Shown piece after piece: positions 42,890 to 54,090 of a stretch of 64,000 nucleotides of DNA. This stretch comes from Mycobacteriales bacterium (GTDB taxonomy: Bacteria > Actinomycetota > Actinomycetes > JAFAQI01 > DASSKL01): positions 64,856 to 128,855 of the forward strand of contig DASSKL010000010.1 of the NCBI GenBank assembly GCA_035690485.1, written 5' to 3'. Positions within the stretch are counted from its first letter, which is position 1; the number at the start of each line of letters is the position of its first letter. The position numbers and the translations under genes are program-made. The notes under the pieces were generated by a model that worked only from the letters and a program-made list of their open reading frames with translations, was not told where the DNA came from and ran no database searches.

Positions 42890-43711
42890 TCACGAGTGGC
42901 CCAGAGGTTCGCTGCTGTCGGCGTCGCTGACCGAGCCGTGCGAGTGCTCGGGCACGACGACCGGCACGACGTCGTAGGCGAAGTCGTCGACGAGCGGCTG
43001 GTCGCGGTCGTGCGTGGCCGGCATGCTGACAGCCTCGGAGTGTGCCCCGCAGCCGTGGTCGACCGAGACGACGCGCCCGTCGTCGGCCGCGAACGCGTTG
43101 GCACACACCCCGAATGCCTGCCGTAGCGCCCCGCTCAACGGCACGAAGAACCCACAGGTCGCGCAGTCCGAAGGTGCGGCCCGGGCGATCGGCGCCTCGG
43201 GACCGTGGTCCCCGGCGTACCACCGCTCGACCGCCTCGGTGCGGCCCTCGAAGGACAGCACCCGCACGCGGCCCAGGCCGACCTCGAACGCGACCTCCTG
43301 CTCGGCCCGGTCCTCGGAGGAGAACAGCATCGGCGTGAGCCGCTCGTCGTCGGCCGGCGTCGGCAGGAGATCGCCGACACCCAGGTCGCCGGGGCGCAGC
43401 CGGTCGCTCCACGGCACCCACGCGGGCGCGAGCAGCGCGTCGTCGCCGGGGAGGAGCACCACCTCGGCGACCGTGACCGTGCGGCCCCGCGCGGCGCGCA
43501 TGACGCTGACGGCCCAGCGCCAGCCGCGGTAGGCACCGTTGCGGTTCGCGAAGTAGTGCGTCACCACGCGCTCGCCGTCGACGCTGCTGCCGAGGTAGTC
43601 ACCGACCTCGTCGCAGCCGGCGTCCGCCTCGGCGGCCGCGCGCGCGAGGTCGACCGCGTCGCGGCACGCCGCGTCGGCTGCGGCCGATCTGGTGCGCGTC
43701 GGTGTGGTCAC
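42890..43711 (-). CDS. DUF3027 family protein
   Basis: This 273-residue soluble protein has EVGDYLGSSVDGERVVTHYF (about residues 35-54), YRGWRWAVSVMRA (about 61), LLPGDDALLAPAWVPWSDRL (about 85-104) and a two-cysteine DCATCGFFVPL (about 182), plus later cysteines in FGVCANAF and HGCGAHSE. These could bind a metal together. DUF3027 is an actinobacterial family near the cold-shock gene; its function is unknown. The GTG start is divergent from the MFS gene, 49 bp away. Confidence 0.82.
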   Translation of the reverse strand: MTTPTRTRSAAADAACRDAVDLARAAAEADAGCDEVGDYLGSSVDGERVVTHYFANRNGAYRGWRWAVSVMRAARGRTVTVAEVVLLPGDDALLAPAWVPWSDRLRPGDLGVGDLLPTPADDERLTPMLFSSEDRAEQEVAFEVGLGRVRVLSFEGRTEAVERWYAGDHGPEAPIARAAPSDCATCGFFVPLSGALRQAFGVCANAFAADDGRVVSVDHGCGAHSEAVSMPATHDRDQPLVDDFAYDVVPVVVPEHSHGSVSDADSSEPLGHS

Positions 43712-43760
43712 GAGAGAGAGTGTCTCTTACCGCACCAGCAGAGAGGGACGGATCCCCGCC

Positions 43761-45116
43761 ATGGAGTCGCCCGGCGCCCAGACCGAGTCGCCGCACCGGC
43801 ACGCGGCCCGGTCGGCGGCCCGGGGCGCCTCGCGCGGGGCGGCTCGGGTGCGGGCCGCGATCCGCTCCGGCGGGGCGGCGGAGAGCGGCCTCGACAAGCT
43901 GATCGAGCTGCACGCGGTCCACTCGGCCGGCGACGCACTCATCGCCGTCGGCCTGGCCGGCACGCTGTTCTTCAGCGTGCCCACCGGTGAGGCGCGGGGA
44001 CGGGTCGCGCTCTACCTGCTGATCACGATGGCGCCGTTCGCGCTGGTGGCGCCCGTGGTCGGGCCGGTGCTCGACCGGTTCCGGCACGGCCGTCGCTACG
44101 CCATGGCGGCCACGATGTTCGGCCGCGCGGTGCTCGCCTACTTCATCGCCCGGGCGCTCGCCACCTCCACGCCGCTGGCGCTCTATCCGGCAGCGTTCGG
44201 GATCCTCGTGCTCTCCCGCGCCTACGGCATCAGTCGCAGCGCGGCCGTGCCTCGCGTGCTTCCCGCCGGCGCGACGCTCGTGCAGGCCAACGCCAAGCTG
44301 TCGCTGGCCGGCTCGATCGCCGCGGCCGTCGCCGCTCCGCTCGGCGCGGGCGTCGTCTGGGCGCTCAGCGGGGCATGGGGCCTGCGACTGGCGATGCTGG
44401 TCTTCCTCTTCGCCGGCTTCGTCGCGCTGCGGGTGCCCTCGAAGGTCAACTCCCGCGTCGGCGAGGCCCAGCTGGCCCGCAGACCGCTGTGGCCGGGCTT
44501 CGGGCGGCTGCTGCCCAGCCCCCGCACCGTCGGGCCGGCAGTTTCCGGCGTCCTGCGCTCCGCTGCCGCGCTGCGGGCACTCAACGGTTTCGTGATCCTC
44601 TTCGTGGCGTTCCTCGCCCGCGACGGCGGCCTGTCGGGCATCGGCGACAAGCTCACCCTCGGCCTGTTCGCGATCGCTCTCACGGGCGGCGGGCTTGCCG
44701 GCACCGCGCTGGGCGCGCGCATGCAGCTCGGCGCCCCGTTGCTGGTCTCGACCATCGTCGTCGCGACGTCGACGGCCGCCTGCCTGATCGCGGCGCTGTC
44801 GACCGGACTGGTCACCGTGCTCGTGCTGTCGGTGGTGAACGGCGCCGGCCAGTCACTGTCGAAGCTCTCCCTCGACGCGACGATCCAGGAACGCGTCGAG
44901 GAGGATGTCCGGACCTCGACGTTCGCCCGCTCCGACACCGTGTTGCAGCTGGCCTGGGTGCTCGGCGGCGGCATCGCGATCGCCCTGCCGTCACAGGGCA
45001 CCGCGGGCTTCGCGCTGGCGAGCGTCGGGATGGTGCTCGCGCTGGTCGGCGCGTTGCGGCACTTCCGGCGACGGCCTGCACGCAGGGCGCTGACGAGCCG
45101 GCCGTCAGGCCTCTAG
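43761..45116 (+). CDS. MFS transporter (actinobacterial, beside DUF3027)
   Basis: This 451-residue protein has about 12 helices with a long basic Ala/Arg-rich cytoplasmic N-terminus (about residues 1-45), then [25 protein letters not shown] (about 46-70) and [25 protein letters not shown] (about 157-181). It is of the type encoded between DUF3027 and cold-shock genes in many actinomycetes; substrates are unknown to me. AGAGAGGGA lies 14 nt before the ATG. Its 3' end overlaps the convergent cold-shock gene by 12 bp. Confidence 0.82.
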   Translation: MESPGAQTESPHRHAARSAARGASRGAARVRAAIRSGGAAESGLDKLIELHAVHSAGDALIAVGLAGTLFFSVPTGEARGRVALYLLITMAPFALVAPVVGPVLDRFRHGRRYAMAATMFGRAVLAYFIARALATSTPLALYPAAFGILVLSRAYGISRSAAVPRVLPAGATLVQANAKLSLAGSIAAAVAAPLGAGVVWALSGAWGLRLAMLVFLFAGFVALRVPSKVNSRVGEAQLARRPLWPGFGRLLPSPRTVGPAVSGVLRSAAALRALNGFVILFVAFLARDGGLSGIGDKLTLGLFAIALTGGGLAGTALGARMQLGAPLLVSTIVVATSTAACLIAALSTGLVTVLVLSVVNGAGQSLSKLSLDATIQERVEEDVRTSTFARSDTVLQLAWVLGGGIAIALPSQGTAGFALASVGMVLALVGALRHFRRRPARRALTSRPSGL

Positions 45117-45491
45117 CTCCCGCGCGACGGCGTGGACGACCTCGGCGACCTTGCGGGCGGCCTGCCGGTCCGGGTAGCGGCCCTTGCGCAGCGCCGGCTG
45201 CACGCGGGCCTCGAGTACCTTGATCATGTCCTCGATCATGCCGTGCAACTCGTCGGCCGGACGGCGCGTCGCAGCGGCGAGCGAGGGCAACGGGTCGAGC
45301 ACCCGCACCGACAGCGCCTGCTCGCCGCGGCGGCCCTCGGCGACGCCGAACTCCACGCGCTGACCACCGCGCAACGACTCCACGCCGGTCGGCAACGCGG
45401 ACGAGTGCACGTAGACGTCACCGCCGTCGTCGCGGGTGAGGAAGCCGAAGCCCTTCTCCGCGTCGTACCACTTGACCTTGCCGCTGGGCAC
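45105..45491 (-). CDS. Cold-shock protein with C-terminal extension
   Basis: This 128-residue protein has a cold-shock domain at residues 1-66: [19 protein letters not shown] with RNP1 (KGFGFL) and VYVHSSAL with RNP2. An actinobacterial helical extension of about 60 residues follows ([38 protein letters not shown] region). It binds single-stranded RNA or DNA and should help translation or transcription under cold or stress. The extension is normal for the CspB-like group of this phylum, and its role is unknown. Confidence 0.92.
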   Translation of the reverse strand: MPSGKVKWYDAEKGFGFLTRDDGGDVYVHSSALPTGVESLRGGQRVEFGVAEGRRGEQALSVRVLDPLPSLAAATRRPADELHGMIEDMIKVLEARVQPALRKGRYPDRQAARKVAEVVHAVARELEA

Positions 45492-45633
45492 GCCTGACCT
45501 CGGTGACTCGTCGGACCGGAGAGCAAACGCCCAGCGTAGCCGCCGACAGGCGCCGCACCCAATCCGGTTATGGCGCCGTGGAGCGCGGGCAGGTGAGCGC
45601 TAGGAGCCCGATCGTCGAGGAAAGGGGCGTCCG

Positions 45634-45852
45634 GTGAACGACCAGCCGAAGGACCGTCGGAGTGTCGACGAGGCAGTGGGCGCCGATCACGAAGCCGTAT
45701 CGGGCACGGTGCCCGGCCGTGACGGCGGGCCCCAGGACGAGCAGGACATGGCCGCGGCCGACGGGCTGACCGCGTCGAAGGAGACCGGCGAGGCCTACGA
45801 CGAGATGCTCGAGCGCGGCGCCCGGCAGAAGGGCGAGGGCCGCACCCCCTGA
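45634..45852 (+). CDS. Small hydrophilic protein of unknown function
   Basis: This 72-residue protein is rich in Asp, Glu, Gly and Arg, with no hydrophobic core, so it is probably disordered. The GTG start has GGAAAGGGG upstream, and all codons follow the genome bias. It lies 22 bp before the next membrane protein gene. I recognise no family. Confidence 0.55.
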   Translation: MNDQPKDRRSVDEAVGADHEAVSGTVPGRDGGPQDEQDMAAADGLTASKETGEAYDEMLERGARQKGEGRTP

Positions 45853-45862
45853 CCCCGGCGCT

Positions 45863-45868
45863 TAGCCT
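45863..45868 (+). promoter_or_regulatory. -10 box (TAGCCT), leaderless
   Basis: TAGCCT lies 6 nt before the GTG at 45875. Confidence 0.45.
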
Positions 45869-45874
45869 GACCCG

Positions 45875-46186
45875 GTGACCGACGAGGCCGCCGTGGCGCG
45901 TGACGACGACGCCGCGCTCGCGGCGGGCAAGCCTCCTGGCGCACCGCCGGCCGGCGCAGACCTCCGGTCCGTGCTCGGCGTGGTTTTCGCGGCAGTCGGG
46001 CTCGGCGCGCTGATCTGCGCGTTCGGCCCGTTCTTCTACCCGCTGGGCGGCGAACCGCTGTGGTTGGCCTCGACGGCGTTCCTGCTGCCCATCGGCGCCG
46101 CCCTGCTGATGTGGCCGGCTATGCGTGACGCTGCGCGGCCGCGGCTTCGAGGCCGAGACGGCGCACCGACTCCTCCCGCATCTTGA
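45875..46186 (+). CDS. Small two-helix membrane protein
   Basis: This 103-residue protein has a polar, Ala/Pro-rich N-terminus (about 1-30), TM1 (about 32-53, [21 protein letters not shown]) and TM2 (about 62-80), then a basic tail. It has no family I recognise. Its last 68 bp run through the 3' end of the convergent acyl-CoA ligase gene; the C-terminal 22 residues are encoded antisense to that enzyme, so an earlier true stop cannot be ruled out. Confidence 0.55.
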   Translation: MTDEAAVARDDDAALAAGKPPGAPPAGADLRSVLGVVFAAVGLGALICAFGPFFYPLGGEPLWLASTAFLLPIGAALLMWPAMRDAARPRLRGRDGAPTPPAS

Positions 46187-47762
46187 ACTTCTGGATCTTG
46201 CCGGTCACCGTCATCGGGAACTCGTCGACGAACAGGACGTAGCGCGGCACCTTGTAGTGCGCGAGCCGCCCGCGGCAGTGCTCCCGCACCTCCTCGTCGG
46301 TGACCGACTGGCCCTCCTTCAGCGTCACCCAGGCGCACAGCTCCTCGCCGTAACGCTCGTCCGGGACGCCGATCACCTGTACGTCGGCGATCGCCGGGTG
46401 GGTGTAGAGGAACTCCTCGATCTCGCGCGGGTAGACGTTCTCGCCGCCCCGGATGACCATGTCCTTGATGCGCCCCACGATGTTGACGTAGCCCTCCGCG
46501 TCGATCGTCGCCAGATCGCCGGTGTGCATCCAGCGCCCGGCGTCGATCGCCTCGCCGGTGCGCTCCGGGTCGTCCCAGTAGCCGAGCATCACCGAGTAAC
46601 CGCGGGTGCACAGCTCCCCCGGCTCGCCGATCGGCGTCGGCCGCCCGCTGTCCGGGTCGACGATCTTCACCTCGACGTGGGGGTGCACCCGCCCGACGGT
46701 CGACACCCGCCGCTCGAGGTCGTCGTCGGCGCGCGTCTGCGTCGACACCGGCGAGGTCTCGGTCATGCCGTAGGCGATCGTGACCTCCGCCATGTGCATG
46801 TCGGAGACGGCGCGCTTCATGACCTCGACCGGGCACGGGGAGCCGGCCATGATGCCGGTGCGCAGCGACGTGAGGTCGTAGGAGCCGAAGTCCGGCAGCG
46901 CCAGCTCGGCGATGAACATCGTCGGTACGCCGTACAGCGACGTGCAGCGCTCCTCCTGCACCGCGGCCAGCGTTGCGACCGGCTCGAACGCCGGCGCCGG
47001 CACCACCATGCACGCGCCGTGGGTGGTGGCCGCGAGGTTGCCCAGCACCATGCCGAAGCAGTGGTAGAAGGGCACCGGGATGCAGATCCGGTCGGCCTCG
47101 CTGTAGCCGCACATCTCACCGGTGAAGAAGCCGTTGTTGAGGATGTTGTGGTGCGACAGCGTCGCGCCCTTCGGGTAGCCGGTGGTGCCCGACGTGTACT
47201 GGATGTTGATCGGGTCGTCGAAGGCCAGCGTCGCCATCCGCTGCCTCACCGCGCCGGCCGGGACCGCCTGCCCGGCCGTCAGCAGCGCGTCCCACGACCC
47301 GGTGCCGAGGAACACCGTCTGCTCGAGCGCCGGCGCGTCCGCCCGCACCGACTCGATCATCGCGACGTAGTCGCTGGTCTTGAACTCCGTGGCGCTGACC
47401 AGCAACCGGATCCCCGACTGCCTCAGCGCATAGGCCAGCTCGTGCGTGCGGTAGGCCGGGTTGATGTTGACCAGGATCGCGCCGATCTTCGCCGTGGCGT
47501 ACTGCACCAGGACCCACTCCGCGCAGTTCGGCGCCCAGATGCCGACCCGGTCCCCCTTCTCGATGCCGGCGGCGAGCAGCCCGCGGGCGACGTCGTCGAC
47601 GCGCTCGTCGAGCTCGCGATACGTCCACCGCACGTCCTGGTGGCGTACGACGAGGGCGTCGCGGTCGCCGGACCGCTCGACGATGCGCGCGAGGTTGTCG
47701 CCGATCGTCTCGCCGAGCAGCGGGGTCGTGGACGTGCCGGATGCGTAGGACAGAGGGGCCAT
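46119..47762 (-). CDS. Acyl-CoA synthetase / fatty-acid-CoA ligase (FadD-like)
   Basis: This 547-residue ANL enzyme has P-loop [18 protein letters not shown] (about residue 193-210), [11 protein letters not shown] (about 337), [11 protein letters not shown]-type segment ([15 protein letters not shown], about 414), [20 protein letters not shown] (about 435-454) and catalytic Lys in [14 protein letters not shown] (about 525). It belongs to the medium-to-long chain FadD35/AcsF-like group. The ATG at 47762 is the family start. It lies divergent from the DCC-family gene and overlaps a convergent small gene at its end. Confidence 0.9.
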   Translation of the reverse strand: MAPLSYASGTSTTPLLGETIGDNLARIVERSGDRDALVVRHQDVRWTYRELDERVDDVARGLLAAGIEKGDRVGIWAPNCAEWVLVQYATAKIGAILVNINPAYRTHELAYALRQSGIRLLVSATEFKTSDYVAMIESVRADAPALEQTVFLGTGSWDALLTAGQAVPAGAVRQRMATLAFDDPINIQYTSGTTGYPKGATLSHHNILNNGFFTGEMCGYSEADRICIPVPFYHCFGMVLGNLAATTHGACMVVPAPAFEPVATLAAVQEERCTSLYGVPTMFIAELALPDFGSYDLTSLRTGIMAGSPCPVEVMKRAVSDMHMAEVTIAYGMTETSPVSTQTRADDDLERRVSTVGRVHPHVEVKIVDPDSGRPTPIGEPGELCTRGYSVMLGYWDDPERTGEAIDAGRWMHTGDLATIDAEGYVNIVGRIKDMVIRGGENVYPREIEEFLYTHPAIADVQVIGVPDERYGEELCAWVTLKEGQSVTDEEVREHCRGRLAHYKVPRYVLFVDEFPMTVTGKIQKFKMREESVRRLGLEAAAAQRHA

Positions 47763-47811
47763 GGCTGCATCGTGGCGCGGGCGCACGCTGGGCGCCAGCC
47801 GCCGGCCGCCG

Positions 47812-47817
47812 TAGCCT
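47812..47817 (+). promoter_or_regulatory. -10 box (TAGCCT) of the DCC-protein gene, leaderless
   Basis: TAGCCT is followed by 6 nt and the GTG at 47824. Confidence 0.5.
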
Positions 47818-47823
47818 GTACAG

Positions 47824-48204
47824 GTGGCCGAGCCCACCCTGATCTTCGACGGCGACTGCGGCTTCTGCACGACCTCGGCCCGCGCCGCCGCCCGGCTGCC
47901 CACCCGGGCCCGCATCGCGGCCTACCAGGATCTCGACCTCGCGCGGTTCTCGCTGTCGGCGGAGGAGTGTTCGGCCGCGGTGCAGTACGTCGACGCCTCC
48001 GGCGCCGTCTACGCGGGTCACCACGCGGTGGCCGCGTTGCTGCACGACTGCGGCGGACCGTGGCGGTTGCTGGCCTGGCCGCTGCGACGCCAGGTGCTCG
48101 ACCCGCTGTGGAACGCCGTCTACCGATGGGTGGCCGACCACCGCAGCTCGCTGCCCGGGGGCACTCCCGCGTGCGCCGTACCGCGACGCGACGACGCCGC
48201 CTGA
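47824..48204 (+). CDS. DCC-family thiol-disulfide oxidoreductase (DUF393)
   Basis: This 126-residue thioredoxin-related protein starts with the family motif [15 protein letters not shown] (DxxCGFC, about residues 6-20) and has the usual central [21 protein letters not shown] (about 58-78). DCC proteins carry a CxxC pair and are assigned a redox function without a known partner. The gene is followed by a hairpin shared with groL. Confidence 0.85.
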   Translation: MAEPTLIFDGDCGFCTTSARAAARLPTRARIAAYQDLDLARFSLSAEECSAAVQYVDASGAVYAGHHAVAALLHDCGGPWRLLAWPLRRQVLDPLWNAVYRWVADHRSSLPGGTPACAVPRRDDAA

Positions 48205-48233
48205 GGCCCGACCGGCACGCCTGCTCATGACGA

Positions 48234-48263
48234 GGGGCGGCCCCGCCGCAGCGGGACCGCCCC
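48234..48263. terminator. Bidirectional GC hairpin between the DCC gene and groL
   Basis: GGGGCGG (48234-48240) pairs with CCGCCCC (48257-48263); after one C/A mismatch five more pairs (CCCGC/GCGGG) close a CGCA loop. It sits between two convergent stops and can end both transcripts. There is no U-tract. Confidence 0.7.
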
Positions 48264-48281
48264 TGTCGTGAAGGAGGACTG

Positions 48282-49985
<1,704 letters not shown>

Positions 49986-50026
49986 TCAGGTGGACGCCCC
50001 GCCCGAGAGGCCTCACCGGCCCCGGT

Positions 50027-50053
50027 CTGTCACTCTTGGCTTGCGAGTGCTAA
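50027..50053 (-). promoter_or_regulatory. CIRCE-type HrcA operator, distal arm pair
   Basis: CTGTCACTC, 9 nt, then GAGTGCTAA, where the second arm is a perfect CIRCE half-site and the first has three mismatches from TTAGCACTC. The spacing is the canonical nine. Confidence 0.65.
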
Positions 50054-50060
50054 TCCATGT

Positions 50061-50087
50061 TTAGCACTCACCCGCCGAGAGTGCAAG
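50061..50087 (-). promoter_or_regulatory. CIRCE-type HrcA operator, second copy
   Basis: TTAGCACTC, 9 nt, then GAGTGCAAG. The first arm is perfect and the second has two mismatches. It follows the other operator by 7 nt. HrcA repression with release on heat shock is expected. Confidence 0.75.
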
Positions 50088-50127
50088 GCGGGGCGGAGGG
50101 CCGCCGGGGGTAGCCGAAAGCCTGGCC

Positions 50128-51105
50128 TCAGCTCCCGCTGACGCGCCCCCCGAGGCCGACCCGCGGCACCCGTTCGTCCGATCGAGTGGCGTCGAGGAAC
50201 ACCTGCGTGATGCGCGGCCAGCGCTCGTTGATCTCGTGGTCGATGCAGGTGCTGATCTCCTCGACCCGGTCGGAGTCGAGGCCCTGGTCGAGGTCGATCC
50301 GCGCGGCCAGCAGCACCTGGTCAGCACCCATCCGCATCGTCAGTAGGTCGACGACCTCGTCGACACCGTCGTACCGGGTGAGGAACTCCTCCAGCTCGTC
50401 GCGCAGTTCGGGCTCCACGGCCTCGCCGATCAGCATGTCCTTGACGTCGTGGCCGAGCAGGTATGCCGTCACCACGAGCAGCAGCGCGATCAGGGCCGCC
50501 GCGACGCCTTCCCACCAGCCCTGGCCGGTCGCCTGGTGCAACGCGATGCCACCGAAGGCGAAGAGGATGCCGACCAGCGCGGCGGTGTCCTCGCTGGCGA
50601 CCGTCTTCACACTGGGATCACTGGACTTGCGCACGTGCTCCAGCGGCGTACGGCCGGCTTTTCGTGCCTCGGCGCGGACCTGGCGTACGGCGCGCGCCCA
50701 CGAGGTCCCCTCCGCGGCGCCGGCGATCGCGAGCGCGACGTAGGCGATGAGGAAGTAGTGGCCGCCCACGGTCTCGTGACCCGTGAATGCCTGGTAGGCC
50801 TCGATCGTCGAGAACCCGGCGCCGGCGACGAAGATGCCGACCGCCGCGAGCAGCGACCAGAAGAAGCGTTCCTTGCCGTAGCCGAACGGGTGGCGGGCGT
50901 CGGCCGGCCGGCTGCTCTTCTTCAACGAGGTCAGCAGAAAGCCTTCGTTGAGGGTGTCGGCGACCGAGTGGACGCCCTCGGCGAACAGCGCCGACGAACC
51001 GGTCAGCAGGGCGGCCACGAACTTGACCGCGGCGATCAGCGCGTTGGCGCCGAGCGCGATCAGCACCGTGCGGGTGCTCTGGCTGGCGGTCTTCTCCGGG
51101 GGCAC
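50128..51105 (-). CDS. Cation diffusion facilitator (CDF) transporter
   Basis: This protein of about 325 residues has five to six helices. CDF features include ALIAAVKFVAALLTGSSALFAEGVHSVADTLNEGFLL (TM1-2, with the metal-site His and Asp in HSVAD, about residue 45), RPADARHPFGYGKERFF (about 65) and a cytoplasmic ferredoxin-like domain (ELRDELEEFLTRYDGVDEVVDLLTMRMGADQVLL, about 235-270). The group matches the proteobacterial/actinobacterial CDF with an unusual insertion between TM helices; zinc, iron or manganese export is likely. The GTG at 51105 is the chosen start. Confidence 0.87.
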   Translation of the reverse strand: MPPEKTASQSTRTVLIALGANALIAAVKFVAALLTGSSALFAEGVHSVADTLNEGFLLTSLKKSSRPADARHPFGYGKERFFWSLLAAVGIFVAGAGFSTIEAYQAFTGHETVGGHYFLIAYVALAIAGAAEGTSWARAVRQVRAEARKAGRTPLEHVRKSSDPSVKTVASEDTAALVGILFAFGGIALHQATGQGWWEGVAAALIALLLVVTAYLLGHDVKDMLIGEAVEPELRDELEEFLTRYDGVDEVVDLLTMRMGADQVLLAARIDLDQGLDSDRVEEISTCIDHEINERWPRITQVFLDATRSDERVPRVGLGGRVSGS

Positions 51106-51167
51106 GGTCCGGTCCTTCCGCAGGGTCCGCACGGCTCCTACCCGACGGGGCGTCGCCGGCAACCCGG

Positions 51168-51173
51168 TACGAT
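51168..51173 (+). promoter_or_regulatory. -10 box (TACGAT) of otsA, leaderless
   Basis: TACGAT is followed by 8 nt and the GTG at 51182. Confidence 0.45.
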
Positions 51174-51181
51174 CCCCGGTC

Positions 51182-52651
51182 GTGCCAGGGCAGCCCGGGC
51201 CGCGGTCCTCGACGCAGGCACCGATCGTGGTCGCGTCCAACCGAGGCCCGCTGTCGTTCGTCACGGGCGAGGACGGCCGCACCACCTTGCGGCACGCCGC
51301 CGGTGGCCTGGTCTCCGGACTCAGCGGCGCGGTCGAGGGCGATGCACTGCTGTGGGTCTGCGCGGCGCTCGGCAGCGCCGACCGGCACGCGGCCCGGCAG
51401 GCGCCCGGCGGCCGGCTCGACCTGGCCGGTCACGAGACCGGCGGCACCGGCGTACGCATGCTCGACATCGACGAGACGACATTCCACCGCGCCTACAACG
51501 CAGTCGCCAACTCCACGCTCTGGTTCGTCAACCACCTGCTGTTCGACCCGGCGCTGTCGCCGTCGTTCGACGCGCGGTTCACGCGGGAGTGGCAGAGCTA
51601 CGTCGACTACAACGCGGCGTTCGCCGACGCGCTCGCGCAGGACGCCGCCCCGGGCGGCAAGGTGCTCGTGCAGGACTACCACCTGACGCTGGTGCCGGCG
51701 ATGCTGCGCGAGCGCCGCCCGGACGTCCGCATCGCGCACTTCATGCACACGCCGTGGGCGGATCCCGGCTACTTCTCCCTGCTGCCCGACCGGGTCGCCG
51801 CCGAGGTGCTGCAAGGGATCCTCGGCGGTACGTCGGCAGGCTTCCTGTCCCCGCGGTGGGCCGCCGCGTTCGTCGCCTGCTGCGAGGCGGTGCTCGGCGC
51901 GCGCGTCGACCGGGCGGCCGGCACGGTGACGCACGACGGGCGTACGACGGCGGTGCGCGTGCACCCGCTCGGGATCGACGCGGCCGGGCTGCGGGCGCGG
52001 GCGGCGCAGCCCGACGTCGAGGATCGCTGCCACACGCTGGCCGAGCAGGTCGGCGACCGGCGGCTCCTGCTGCGCATCGACCGGACGGAGTTGTCGAAGA
52101 ACATCGTGCGCGGACTCGAGGCCTACCGCGAGCTGCTGCGCACCGAGCCGTCGTGGTGCGGGCGCGTGGTGCACGCCGTCTTCGCCTACCCGTCCCGGCA
52201 CGACCTGCCGGTCTACCGGGAGTACACCGCGCGGGTCCTGCGGGTCGCGCAGGAGATCGAGGACGAGTTCGGCACGCCCTCGTGGGCGCCGGTGCTGCTC
52301 GAGGTCAACGACGACTTCGCCCGGTCGCTCGCGGCATACCGCAACGCCGACGCCCTGGTGGTCAACCCGATCCGCGACGGCATGAACCTCGTGGCCAAGG
52401 AGGGACCGGTCCTCTCCGACCGCGGCATGGCGCTGGTGCTCTCGCGGGAGGCCGGCGCGGCCGACGTGCTCGGCGAGGATGCGCTCGTCGTCAACCCCTA
52501 CGACGTGTCGGCCACCGCCGCCGCGATGCACGAGGCGCTCTCGATGCCCGAGGACGAGCGGGCGCGGCGGTGCGACCGGCTCGCCGCCGCGGCCTGCGCG
52601 ACGCCGCCGCGGCAGTGGATCGCCGACCAGCTCGCCGGACTCGACGCCTGA
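51182..52651 (+). CDS. otsA: Trehalose-6-phosphate synthase (GT20)
   Basis: This 489-residue GT20 enzyme condenses a nucleotide glucose with glucose-6-phosphate. It shows IVVASNRGPLSF (N-terminus), LVQDYHLTLVPAMLRERRPD (about residue 160), FMHTPWADP (about 186), the nucleotide-contacting RIDRTELSKNI (about 298-308) and NPIRDGMNLVAKE (about 395). The DGMN and KE motifs are conserved. This actinobacterial variant has a shorter and more divergent N-terminal loop than E. coli OtsA. otsB lies tail to tail on the other strand, so the two are not co-transcribed. Confidence 0.9.
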   Translation: MPGQPGPRSSTQAPIVVASNRGPLSFVTGEDGRTTLRHAAGGLVSGLSGAVEGDALLWVCAALGSADRHAARQAPGGRLDLAGHETGGTGVRMLDIDETTFHRAYNAVANSTLWFVNHLLFDPALSPSFDARFTREWQSYVDYNAAFADALAQDAAPGGKVLVQDYHLTLVPAMLRERRPDVRIAHFMHTPWADPGYFSLLPDRVAAEVLQGILGGTSAGFLSPRWAAAFVACCEAVLGARVDRAAGTVTHDGRTTAVRVHPLGIDAAGLRARAAQPDVEDRCHTLAEQVGDRRLLLRIDRTELSKNIVRGLEAYRELLRTEPSWCGRVVHAVFAYPSRHDLPVYREYTARVLRVAQEIEDEFGTPSWAPVLLEVNDDFARSLAAYRNADALVVNPIRDGMNLVAKEGPVLSDRGMALVLSREAGAADVLGEDALVVNPYDVSATAAAMHEALSMPEDERARRCDRLAAAACATPPRQWIADQLAGLDA

Positions 52652-52654
52652 GCC

Positions 52655-53464
52655 TCAGTCGCCGATGGCGGCGGCCAGCGCGAGTAGGAACTGCACGACG
52701 GCGGCAGGGCCGTCGAGCACCAGGTCGGCCCGCTCGCGCAGCGCCTCGACCTCCTCGGAGGAGCTGCACACGGTCACCCCGGGGACGCCGTCACGGCGCA
52801 GCGCCTCGATCGCGTCGTAGGCCGGCAGGTCTCCAAGGTCGTCGCCGACGAAGACCACCGCGGCGGCCGCCCGCTCCTCGACGAGCGCGCGCAGCGCCCC
52901 GCCCTTGTCGATCCCCGGTGGGCGCAGCTCGAGCACGAAACGCCCGGGGACCAGCTCGAGGCCGCAGTCGGTGGCGAGCCGGGCGAGCGGCTGCCGCAGC
53001 CGCGCCAACGCTCCGGCCGGGTCGAGGGCCTGCCTGGTGTGTACGACGAGCGAGTGGTGCTTGTCCTCGACCGTGACGCCCGCCGGTGCGGCGACGAGGA
53101 GGTCGGGCAGCCGGTCTCGGGCGACCTGCACGCCGGGCGCCGGCGGCGGCCCGGTCAGCGCACCGTCGGCCCAGCGCTGCAGCCCGTAGTGGCCCAGCAC
53201 GACGAGCCGCGCCACGTCGCGCAGCCCGCCGAGCTCGACGACGACCTCGGCGGGTCGGCCGGTGACGACGGCGACGGTGCCGACCCGGTGCGCGAGCACC
53301 CGCAGCGCGTCGATCGCGCCGTCGGCGGGGCGAGCGTCCTCGGGGCGGGGGACGATCGGCGCGAGGGTCCCGTCGAAGTCGACCGCGACGACCCCACGGG
53401 CGGGCTCGGCGAGCAGCGCCGTGAGGCCGGAGCGACCGGCGGGCGTGGCGGGCTCGGGGAGCAT
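52655..53464 (-). CDS. otsB: Trehalose-6-phosphate phosphatase
   Basis: This 269-residue HAD-superfamily phosphatase releases trehalose from trehalose-6-phosphate. The nucleophile motif is DFDGTLAPIV (about residue 30), followed by VVTGRP (motif II, about 68), GHYGLQRWADG (about 90), the Lys in GIDKGGAL (about 196) and the acidic VGDDLGDLPAYDA (about 214). The ATG lies 10 nt after a TAGCGT box. It converges with otsA, the stops being 3 bp apart. Confidence 0.92.
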   Translation of the reverse strand: MLPEPATPAGRSGLTALLAEPARGVVAVDFDGTLAPIVPRPEDARPADGAIDALRVLAHRVGTVAVVTGRPAEVVVELGGLRDVARLVVLGHYGLQRWADGALTGPPPAPGVQVARDRLPDLLVAAPAGVTVEDKHHSLVVHTRQALDPAGALARLRQPLARLATDCGLELVPGRFVLELRPPGIDKGGALRALVEERAAAAVVFVGDDLGDLPAYDAIEALRRDGVPGVTVCSSSEEVEALRERADLVLDGPAAVVQFLLALAAAIGD

Positions 53465-53498
53465 CACCCGGGCGACGCTACCCGGCTGCCGGGCAGCG

Positions 53499-54080
53499 CT
53501 ATCGCGGGAACTCGCGGGTGACCACGACCGTGAGGCCGGCCCCGGGCAGGCCGGCGAACCGGGGCAGTACGCGGGCGATCGCGGGGAACTGCGCGGCCAG
53601 CGCTCGGGCGACCGGCTCCTGGCCCGGGTCGTAGTAGACGGTGGTCTCGGGGATGCGGCCGGTGAAGTTGCCGACCGTCGCGACGGTCCAGCCACCGGCC
53701 CGGAACCGCGCTGCCGCGTCGGCCGCGAGCCCGGACTCGGTCGAGTTGTTGAGAACGGTCAGCGGCGCGCGCAGCGGCCCCGCGGATGCCGGAGCAGGCG
53801 TCGTCGCAGTGGGAGAAACCGCGGCGGTCGGGGCGGCGCTCGGCGTGCGGACGGAGGGCCGCGAGGTCGGCGCGGCCGACGGCGACGGGCTGTCGACACC
53901 CTCGGCCAGCGAGGTCGAGGGCGGCTGCACCGCGGGACCGCTGCCGCCGAGGTCGGGCTTGCCGTTGAGCAGGACGAGCACGCCGATGAAGGCGCCGACC
54001 GCGACGAGTGCGGTCACCGGTCCGATCGCCGACCGGAGCAACGCGCGCAGCGTCCAGCGCGCGCGGTGCGACCCGCTCAC
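53499..54080 (-). CDS. LytR C-terminal-domain membrane protein
   Basis: This 193-residue protein has an N-terminal basic stretch and one membrane helix (about residues 20-40), a Pro/Ser/Thr/Ala linker (about 45-105) and a LytR_C domain (LTVLNNSTESGLAADAAARFRAGGWTVATVGN, about 107-138; TTVYYDPGQEPVARALAA). The domain is common in actinobacterial cell-wall proteins, sometimes without the LCP catalytic part, as here; the function is unclear. It lies 10 bp after the DUF3263 gene on the same strand. Confidence 0.85.
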   Translation of the reverse strand: MSGSHRARWTLRALLRSAIGPVTALVAVGAFIGVLVLLNGKPDLGGSGPAVQPPSTSLAEGVDSPSPSAAPTSRPSVRTPSAAPTAAVSPTATTPAPASAGPLRAPLTVLNNSTESGLAADAAARFRAGGWTVATVGNFTGRIPETTVYYDPGQEPVARALAAQFPAIARVLPRFAGLPGAGLTVVVTREFPR

Positions 54081-54090
54081 GGGCAGGGGG

